Part shown: positions 6,088-10,373 of the stretch, piece by piece
Numbering within the stretch: position 1 is the stretch's first letter
Layout of the letters: each line of letters opens with the position of its first letter
Assembly: GCA_017547395.1 (NCBI GenBank)
Contig: JAFYPS010000211.1
Span: 1-10,373, forward strand
Direction of reading: 5' to 3'
Length of the DNA: 10,373 nucleotides
Origin: Clostridia bacterium
GTDB taxonomy: Bacteria; Bacillota_A; Clostridia; Oscillospirales; CAG-272
Program-made: the position numbers and the translations under genes
Notes under the pieces: model-generated
Database searches by the model: none
The model's input: only the letters and a program-made list of their open reading frames with translations
What the model was told of the DNA's origin: nothing

Positions 6088-6100
6088 TAATCTATCTCCT
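6068..6100 (-). repeat. Direct repeat copy 2: duplicated ltaE ribosome site and first codons
   Basis: This is the second copy of the 33-bp repeat (32/33 match to 5892-5924). Its end touches the first base of the dehydrogenase stop codon (6100-6102). This suggests that ltaE originally began directly after the dehydrogenase gene, with only about 12 bases between them. Confidence 0.92.
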
Positions 6101-7050
6101 TATAAATCTACTCGGTTTCGTTTTTCACCGTTTAAAAACGACTTGATATTCATTACAATTTCGTCAAGGCAGCGTTTTCTTGCTTCTATCGCTCCCCATG
6201 CCATATGCGGCGTGAGGATAACGTTTTTGTAATCGCGAATGGCGAAGAAAGGATGCTCTTTGGGAAAAGGCTCGACAGAGTAAACGTCTGTAGCAAAGCC
6301 ACCTATCTTTTTTTCGGTTATAGCTTTGGCAACTGCGACTTCATCGGTTACAGCACCTCGCGCAACGTTAACCAGAATAGCGTCGTTTTTCATAATGTCG
6401 AGTTCTTTTTCACCGATAAGTCCGCGTGTACCGTCGTTTAGCGGAGTATGCAGAGAAACTATGTCCGACTTGCGAAGAAGCGTTTCAAGCGGCACACATT
6501 CAAACTCTTCTGATGGGGTGCGTTTGTAGGCAATCACTTTACAGCCGAATGCTTCTGCCACTTTTGCAACCTGACCGCCGATTGCACCTGCGCCGATAAT
6601 GCCCCAGGTTTTTCCGTAAAGCTCGCGATAAACGGGTTCAAGGTAGTTTGCAGCATTGCCGGCAGAATATCCTCCGCTTGTCACAAAGTCTGTGTATTCG
6701 GAAATACGGTTCATAAGCGAGAGTGCTAAAAGAACCGTGAGCTGTGCAACACTGTGAGTAGAGTATCCTTTTACGTTGCAAACTGCAATGCCACGGCTTT
6801 TGCAAGCCTCAACGTCAACGTTGTCATATCCCGTCGCAAAAACGCATATAAGCTTGAGCGATTTAGCGTTTTCGAGAGCAGCCTCGGTAATTTTGAACTT
6901 ATTTATAATTACAACGTCGGCATCACCAATGCGCTCTGCAGCTTCTTCGGGAGCGGTATGAGTATAGCTGATAATTTCGCCAAAGGCTTCAAGGTCCGAG
7001 TAGTCAAGCCCTTCGCCAAGTGTTGCGGAATCTAAAAGCAGTATTTTCAT
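6100..7050 (-). CDS. D-2-hydroxyacid dehydrogenase, glycerate/hydroxypyruvate reductase type
   Basis: A 316-residue NAD(P)-dependent dehydrogenase of the D-isomer-specific 2-hydroxyacid family. Visible are an N-terminal substrate domain with FATGYDNVDVEACKSRGI (71-88), the Rossmann loop GIIGAGAIGG (150-159), the catalytic arginine in NVARGA (228-233, Arg231), the glutamate in DVYSVEPFP (255-263, Glu260) and the catalytic histidine in TPHMAWGA (280-287, His282). The sequence style and the nearby aldolase favour glycerate dehydrogenase/hydroxypyruvate reductase (HprA-like), but lactate or other 2-oxoacids remain possible. ATG at 7050 has GGAGA (7056-7060) at 5-base spacing, and a promoter is visible upstream. 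The gene was probably originally co-transcribed with the aldolase gene; an insert with a duplicated ltaE start now separates them. Confidence 0.88.
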   Translation of the reverse strand: MKILLLDSATLGEGLDYSDLEAFGEIISYTHTAPEEAAERIGDADVVIINKFKITEAALENAKSLKLICVFATGYDNVDVEACKSRGIAVCNVKGYSTHSVAQLTVLLALSLMNRISEYTDFVTSGGYSAGNAANYLEPVYRELYGKTWGIIGAGAIGGQVAKVAEAFGCKVIAYKRTPSEEFECVPLETLLRKSDIVSLHTPLNDGTRGLIGEKELDIMKNDAILVNVARGAVTDEVAVAKAITEKKIGGFATDVYSVEPFPKEHPFFAIRDYKNVILTPHMAWGAIEARKRCLDEIVMNIKSFLNGEKRNRVDL

Positions 7051-7080
7051 TTAGTTCTCCGTTCTTTTTCAGATATTACT

Positions 7081-7108
7081 ATTCTACCATATTTTTTATG
7101 GTTGTAAA
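7081..7108 (-). promoter_or_regulatory. Candidate sigma-A promoter of the dehydrogenase gene
   Basis: On the minus strand TTTACA (7108-7103) and TAGAAT (7086-7081) are spaced by 16 bases, 31 bases upstream of the ATG. The spacer region contains a small inverted repeat (ACCATA 7086-7091 with TATGGT 7097-7102) that could be a repressor site. The -35 end overlaps the last codons of the upstream peptidase gene. Confidence 0.5.
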
Positions 7109-7572
7109 GAAGAATTTTTCAATTTGTATGCCGACAACTTAAGTGAGGCAAAGTCCTCGTTTACGGAGAGACTTAAAGCAAGGCTTTGAACCGTTCCGCC
7201 GTATTCAAGTGCCTCTTCTACGTTTTCGTCAGAAATCATAAGCTCTGCGGCAAATAGGTTGGCCTCGTATTCTCTTCTTGAAGCGGGGGAGAAGAGAGAG
7301 GTTTCCTCAAATCCGAATGCCGAGAATTCCTTGTGAAGAATGTGGTGACCGATTTCGTGAGCCAAAACTATACGCGCAGTTTTTTTATCAAGAGATTTGT
7401 TGAGAAAAATAAAAGGAATGCCGTAAATCGTTTTGTAAAAGCCTTTTAACGAGCCGAGTTCTTTTACAATGAGTTCTATGCCCATCGCCTTTACTATTTC
7501 AAACGGATCGCGTGTGCCGAGTTTTACGAAAAGCTTGTTTGCCTTTTCAATTATGCTTTTAGAAGTTATCAT
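7096..7572 (-). CDS. ImmA/IrrE-family zinc metallopeptidase
   Basis: A 158-residue protein with the zinc-peptidase signature VLAHEIGHHILH (69-80; His72, Glu73, His76) and a downstream EYEANLFAAELM (101-112, with Glu103 the likely third ligand), the standard ImmA/IrrE (COG2856) pattern. Relatives cleave a partner XRE-type repressor to induce mobile elements, phage or stress genes. No such repressor lies next to it here. The reading frame stays open upstream into the kinase gene, but the true start is ATG 7572: AAGGAGG (7580-7586) precedes it with 7-base spacing, and homology begins only there. A terminator lies just upstream, so the gene needs its own promoter; no convincing one was seen. It could be a remnant of a lost mobile element or a host regulator. 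Confidence 0.85.
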   Translation of the reverse strand: MITSKSIIEKANKLFVKLGTRDPFEIVKAMGIELIVKELGSLKGFYKTIYGIPFIFLNKSLDKKTARIVLAHEIGHHILHKEFSAFGFEETSLFSPASRREYEANLFAAELMISDENVEEALEYGGTVQSLALSLSVNEDFASLKLSAYKLKNSSLQP

Positions 7573-7579
7573 ACTAACG

Positions 7580-7586
7580 CCTCCTT
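7580..7586 (-). promoter_or_regulatory. Ribosome binding site fixing the peptidase start
   Basis: AAGGAGG on the minus strand, 7 bases before ATG 7572. It rules out longer in-frame starts, which would make the protein overlap the preceding kinase-like gene by more than 250 bases. Confidence 0.85.
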
Positions 7587-7604
7587 GTTTACAATAATAT
7601 GATA

Positions 7605-7636
7605 ACAAAAAAACTGTCCCTTTTAAGGGACAGTTT
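7605..7636 (-). terminator. Rho-independent terminator after the cytidylate-kinase-like gene
   Basis: A 10-bp stem (AAACTGTCCC 7611-7620 with GGGACAGTTT 7627-7636), extendable by two A-T pairs, is followed on the minus strand by a run of seven T. It lies 9 bases after the kinase stop and isolates the peptidase gene from it. Confidence 0.88.
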
Positions 7637-7645
7637 AAAGCGAAA

Positions 7646-8260
7646 TTATTCTGTAAATTGCTTTGCGTATTCAACGAGAAGCTTTGCTGCTTTTTCCGAG
7701 CCGATTTTACCGGAGTTGATACACAAATCATAGTTTTCGGCGGCACCCCAGGTATTGCCGGTATAGAAGTTGTAATAGTTTGAGCGGTTACGGTCGGTCT
7801 TGGTGATAAGAGCGGCAGCCGCGGCTTTTGTAATGTTGTTTCTTTCAGCGATTTTTTCGGCGCGAATATCTTCGTCAGCGTGGAAGAACACACTGAACGT
7901 ATCTTTTTCGTCACGGAGAACGTAGTTTGCGCATCTGCCGATTATCACTGCCGAACCTTTACTTGCAATGTCTTTGATAATGTCCGACTGAACAAGAAAA
8001 AGCTTGTCGTTGACAGGCATATTGTACTGCGAGGAATGAAGCATAGCGGCAGATCCGATTGCAAGTGTGTATAAAAAACTGCTCGCGTTTCGCTCGTCTG
8101 CATTTACTATTGCATCTGTACAAAGTCCACTCTTTTCGGCAGCAAGAGTAATTAGTTCTTCGTCGTAAAAGGGAATTCCGAGCTCTTTTGCAACGAGCTC
8201 ACCTATATAGCGACCGCTTGAGCCATACTGGCGACCGATAGTGATGACAACTTTTCTCAT
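7646..8260 (-). CDS. Cytidylate-kinase-like family protein
   Basis: A 204-residue protein of the Cytidylate_kin2 (PF13189-like) group. The N-terminal VVITIGRQYGSSGRYIG (4-20) is the family's version of a P-loop, with Arg17 where a classic Walker A has Lys. It is followed by the typical LAKELGIPFYDEE-like stretch (here residues 22-35). IIGRCANYVL (106-115) and the C-terminal SNYYNFYTGNTWGAAENYDLCINS (160-183) also match the family style. Members are annotated as putative CMP/dCMP kinases, but biochemical proof is sparse, so nucleotide phosphorylation is an inference. ATG 8260 has GGAGGT (8267-8272) at 6-base spacing and a promoter upstream; a terminator follows. It lies directly downstream of an S1-domain gene, recalling the conserved neighbourhood of cmk and rpsA. 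Confidence 0.87.
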   Translation of the reverse strand: MRKVVITIGRQYGSSGRYIGELVAKELGIPFYDEELITLAAEKSGLCTDAIVNADERNASSFLYTLAIGSAAMLHSSQYNMPVNDKLFLVQSDIIKDIASKGSAVIIGRCANYVLRDEKDTFSVFFHADEDIRAEKIAERNNITKAAAAALITKTDRNRSNYYNFYTGNTWGAAENYDLCINSGKIGSEKAAKLLVEYAKQFTE

Positions 8261-8295
8261 TTTCTTACCTCCGGACAGTTTTACTTCTTAAGACA

Positions 8296-8324
8296 ATTTT
8301 AACACGATTCAGAAAAAAAGTAAA
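8296..8324 (-). promoter_or_regulatory. Candidate promoter of the cytidylate-kinase-like gene
   Basis: On the minus strand TTTACT (8324-8319) and TAAAAT (8301-8296) are separated by 17 bases. The -35 box lies inside the weak terminator hairpin of the S1 gene, so the two elements overlap. Match to consensus is 4/6 and 5/6. Confidence 0.5.
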
Positions 8325-8340
8325 TATTAAAATTTACTTT
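8313..8340 (-). terminator. AT-rich terminator overlapping the S1-gene stop
   Basis: A 9-bp perfect inverted repeat (AAAGTAAAT 8317-8325 with ATTTACTTT 8332-8340) has the S1-gene stop codon in or at its 6-base loop, and on the minus strand it is followed by a run of T. The stem is almost all A-T, so termination is probably partial and read-through into the kinase-like gene is likely. Confidence 0.45.
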
Positions 8341-9259
8341 CAATCATTCTTGCACAAACAGACGGAGAATACTGCCATCGGTCGATATGTTTGGTCCTTG
8401 AGGCGTCGATGTAATACTTGTTTTTGGAAAGGTAAACGTCGGGCGATGAGTCTATAAGTACAAGTTTTACCTTCATTCGTTCCGGTATTATATTTTTTAT
8501 GTATACGCTTGCTACGTCTCCTACGTTAACCCCCGGCTTGCATTCGGCAAGCCCTGCAAGGTTTGGAGCGAGTTCAATGAAAATTCCGTAGTCCTCGATA
8601 CTTCTCACTATGCCCGAAACTGTGTCGCCTACTGTGAAATTCGCCGCATTTTCTTCCCAGGTGCCTAAGAATTCTCTGTGAGAAACAAAAATACGGTCAT
8701 TTTCCTCGTCGATGCTTTTTACCACAACGGGAATATAGTCGCCTGTTTGAAAACGGTCCTTTGGGTGGGAGATGCGCGATACTGAGATCGAGTCAATGGT
8801 CAAAAGCGAGATTATTCCGCATCCTATGTCAACAAATGCGCCGAAGTTTTCCATATGAGTGACTTTGGCTTGCAGAATATCTCCGCATACAAGGTCACAG
8901 GTAAATTCACGCTTGCACTGCTTTTGAGCTTCTTTTCTTGAAAGGTATGCGACGGTACGGCCGTCTTCACTCGTGATTTCGGTTACCTTAAAGCATACGG
9001 GCTTACCTACACGTGTTATAACTGCTATGGATTTTACTTCTTCGCCGAATTTGCACAGTGTCGCTTCGCTTTTTGGAATTATGCCTTTTACTTCACCGAG
9101 GTCGACAAAAAGATTCATATCTCCGTCGCACATTGTTGCGGGAGCTTCTAAAATTCTGCCTTGCAGCATAGCGCGTTCAAGTCCGGAAAGTGAGGATATA
9201 TACTCGCGGTTTTCTGCAGAGTGGTAGAGAATGCCTTCAGGTTTGTAAAGATTGTTCAT
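8327..9259 (-). CDS. S1-domain RNA-binding protein (three S1 repeats, RpsA-like)
   Basis: A 310-residue protein built of three OB-fold S1 modules. The first is diverged, about residues 30-110. The second is canonical, about 124-196 (GDILQAKVTHMENFGAFVDIG, ending in VSHREF). The third is about 207-270 (GDTVSGIVRSIEDYGIFIEL). A basic, aromatic-rich tail of 40 residues follows. S1 modules bind single-stranded RNA; similar proteins in Clostridia are annotated as ribosomal protein S1 or S1-like translation/RNA-decay factors. Only three modules are present against four to six in typical RpsA, so a ribosomal role is not assured. ATG 9259 has AAAGGG (9268-9273) at 8-base spacing. A cytidylate-kinase-like gene follows, and the gene is divergent from the beta-helix gene. 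Confidence 0.87.
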   Translation of the reverse strand: MNNLYKPEGILYHSAENREYISSLSGLERAMLQGRILEAPATMCDGDMNLFVDLGEVKGIIPKSEATLCKFGEEVKSIAVITRVGKPVCFKVTEITSEDGRTVAYLSRKEAQKQCKREFTCDLVCGDILQAKVTHMENFGAFVDIGCGIISLLTIDSISVSRISHPKDRFQTGDYIPVVVKSIDEENDRIFVSHREFLGTWEENAANFTVGDTVSGIVRSIEDYGIFIELAPNLAGLAECKPGVNVGDVASVYIKNIIPERMKVKLVLIDSSPDVYLSKNKYYIDASRTKHIDRWQYSPSVCARMIESKF

Positions 9260-9285
9260 ACTTATGTCCCTTTCTTTTGTAGTAC

Positions 9286-9313
9286 AGAATATATGTATGA
9301 AAACCTATGCCAA
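9286..9313 (-). promoter_or_regulatory. Possible promoter of the S1-domain gene
   Basis: On the minus strand TTGGCA (9313-9308) and TATTCT (9291-9286) are 16 bases apart, 26 bases before the ATG. Match to consensus is 5/6 and 4/6. It sits 15 bases from the divergent promoter of the beta-helix gene. Confidence 0.35.
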
Positions 9314-9328
9314 ATAATGCAAAAAAGA

Positions 9329-9356
9329 TTGACACACCGCGCAGGAAGTTTATAAT
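9329..9356 (+). promoter_or_regulatory. Consensus sigma-A promoter of the beta-helix gene
   Basis: Perfect TTGACA (9329-9334) and TATAAT (9351-9356) hexamers with a 16-base spacer. Transcription should begin near 9363, giving a leader of only about 22 bases. This favours the ATG at 9385 with the site AAAAGGAG (9367-9374), 10 bases upstream, over the GTG at 9376. Confidence 0.85.
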
Positions 9357-9384
9357 GAAAAAGGAGAAAAGGAGCGTGCATCAG

Positions 9385-10373
9385 ATGAATTCGAGTGATA
9401 TCAACATTGCTATTGCGGAATGTAAAAAAGGTGGCAAAGTGTATCTTGAAACAGGGAAATATGACGTTTCGGAAACGGTAATTTTAGACGCTCCCTGCCT
9501 TAGACTTGAGGGAGAAGTATGGAACTATCCCTCGGATCCCAACGGAGTTTTTGAGTCTGATTTCGGTACAAAGCTTCGCCTTGCAAAAAGCGGTCTTCCC
9601 GCGATACGCATAGGTAAAGAGAATGTTATCGGCGGCGCTACTGTAAAGGATATCGGCATTCAGGGAAATATCTGCGGTATGGACACAAGAGGAATGTTCG
9701 ACTATGCAAATCCCACTGCGGCGTCGGGCATTTGCTTTGATGCAAAGAGAGTCGATCAGTGCGAATTTTCAAAAGTTTCCTTTACCGGACTTGCTTCAGC
9801 AATCTGTGCCACAGGCGAATCGGAGATTGACGCATGCACTTTTGAAAAACTTAATACCGACGGCTGCTGTATAGGTGTGTATTTTGCTCCCAAAGCATCC
9901 TACTATGCGATGTTCAGACATTTGATTGTTGCTGATACCCCCGAGTACGGATTTTTAGCAAACGGTGAAAAGACGTTTATGCATAATCTTGATATTGACG
10001 GACTTAGATTTGTGAGAAACGGCGGTGCCTTTTCTAATGGCACTCCTTTCCCCAAGGCGGCAGTTTGCTTTTATAAGGTGTCAAAGTGTGCTATAAGAAA
10101 CTGTATTTTTGATGCTCCCGGTGAGTTCTGGTACTACGAGCCCACTGCCACGAAGAATAAAGAAAGGCAGATACATAAAAGCGAAGTGCCTGCTCTTGTT
10201 ATTGAGGGTAACGGCAACAGAATTACGGGAAATACGTTCCTGAATTGTTCAGCAGAAGCAATAATAATTAACGGAGATAATAATATTGTGATGAACAATA
10301 TTTGCGACGGAGATATTGTTGTAAACGGTAAAAATAACATTGTGTTAAATAACGTATTTACAAAAGAAGGTAC
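9385..10373 (+). CDS. Right-handed parallel beta-helix protein (3' truncated by window end)
   Basis: The frame is open from ATG 9385 to the window edge (329 codons plus 2 bases). The N-terminus INIAIAECKKGGKVYLETGKYDVSETV (7-32 region) is the classic entry to a pectate-lyase-like beta-helix: a short helix, then strands with a G-Y-turn. It leads to LRLEGE (39-44), repeated VKDIGIQGN, CEFSKVSF, CTFEKL and CIFDAP rungs, and an asparagine ladder near the visible end (NRITGNTFLNC, NNIVMNNIC, NNIVLNNVF; 278-325). Such proteins bind or cleave polysaccharides. No signal peptide or membrane segment precedes the helix, so it is predicted cytoplasmic, which is unusual for a pectinase-like fold. Catalytic residues cannot be assigned. 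A GTG at 9376 is an alternative start adding three residues. Confidence 0.85.
   Translation, partial: MNSSDINIAIAECKKGGKVYLETGKYDVSETVILDAPCLRLEGEVWNYPSDPNGVFESDFGTKLRLAKSGLPAIRIGKENVIGGATVKDIGIQGNICGMDTRGMFDYANPTAASGICFDAKRVDQCEFSKVSFTGLASAICATGESEIDACTFEKLNTDGCCIGVYFAPKASYYAMFRHLIVADTPEYGFLANGEKTFMHNLDIDGLRFVRNGGAFSNGTPFPKAAVCFYKVSKCAIRNCIFDAPGEFWYYEPTATKNKERQIHKSEVPALVIEGNGNRITGNTFLNCSAEAIIINGDNNIVMNNICDGDIVVNGKNNIVLNNVFTKEG

Noticed and set aside
7573..7914. A 114-codon N-terminal extension of the ImmA/IrrE-type protein
   Set aside because: It overlaps the cytidylate-kinase-like gene in another frame on the same strand, crosses a terminator, has low-complexity non-family sequence, and a strong AAGGAGG site precedes the internal ATG at 7572.

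Overview
The window looks like a chromosomal segment of a low-to-mid GC Gram-positive anaerobe, most likely an uncultured gut Clostridia (Oscillospirales/Christensenellales-like). This is inferred from strong AGGAGG-type ribosome binding sites before most genes, two sigma-A promoters with perfect hexamers, U-tailed terminators, a CpsC/CpsD/CpsB-type exopolysaccharide control set, and a surface protein with Cys-pair repeats of the kind common in gut Clostridia. No rRNA, tRNA, CRISPR array, transposase or phage structural gene is visible.

Left block, plus strand (1-4866). The window opens inside the 3' part of a large surface/secreted protein gene, closed by a strong terminator. A perfect TTGACA-17-TATAAT promoter then drives a tight cluster: a CpsC/Wzz-like membrane modulator, a CpsD-like BY-type tyrosine kinase with an extraordinary Tyr-Gly-rich tail, a CpsB-like PHP tyrosine phosphatase and an EamA-family transporter. 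The kinase start overlaps the modulator gene and the next two genes follow after 2 bases each, so this is one translationally coupled operon. No glycosyltransferase, flippase or polymerase gene is present, which is unusual for the kinase/phosphatase set. A bidirectional terminator separates this block from the convergent right block.

Right block, minus strand (9259 down to 4871). In transcription order: a three-S1-domain RNA-binding protein, a cytidylate-kinase-like protein, a lone ImmA/IrrE-type zinc peptidase, a D-2-hydroxyacid (glycerate/hydroxypyruvate-type) dehydrogenase and a low-specificity threonine aldolase. Several have their own promoter or terminator, so they are a series of short units rather than one operon. 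The last two fit glycine/serine/hydroxypyruvate metabolism. Between them is an odd stretch: the ribosome binding site and first codons of the aldolase gene occur twice as a 33-bp direct repeat, with about 143 bp of palindrome-rich DNA between the copies. The upstream copy makes a 16-codon decoy ORF directly after the dehydrogenase stop.

Right edge, plus strand (9329-10373). A second promoter with perfect hexamers (TTGACA-16-TATAAT), divergent from the S1 gene, drives a right-handed beta-helix protein without a signal peptide. It runs off the window end.

The points most worth a second look are the Tyr-Gly-rich kinase tail in an EPS control operon without biosynthetic genes, and the duplicated aldolase start flanking a structured insert.
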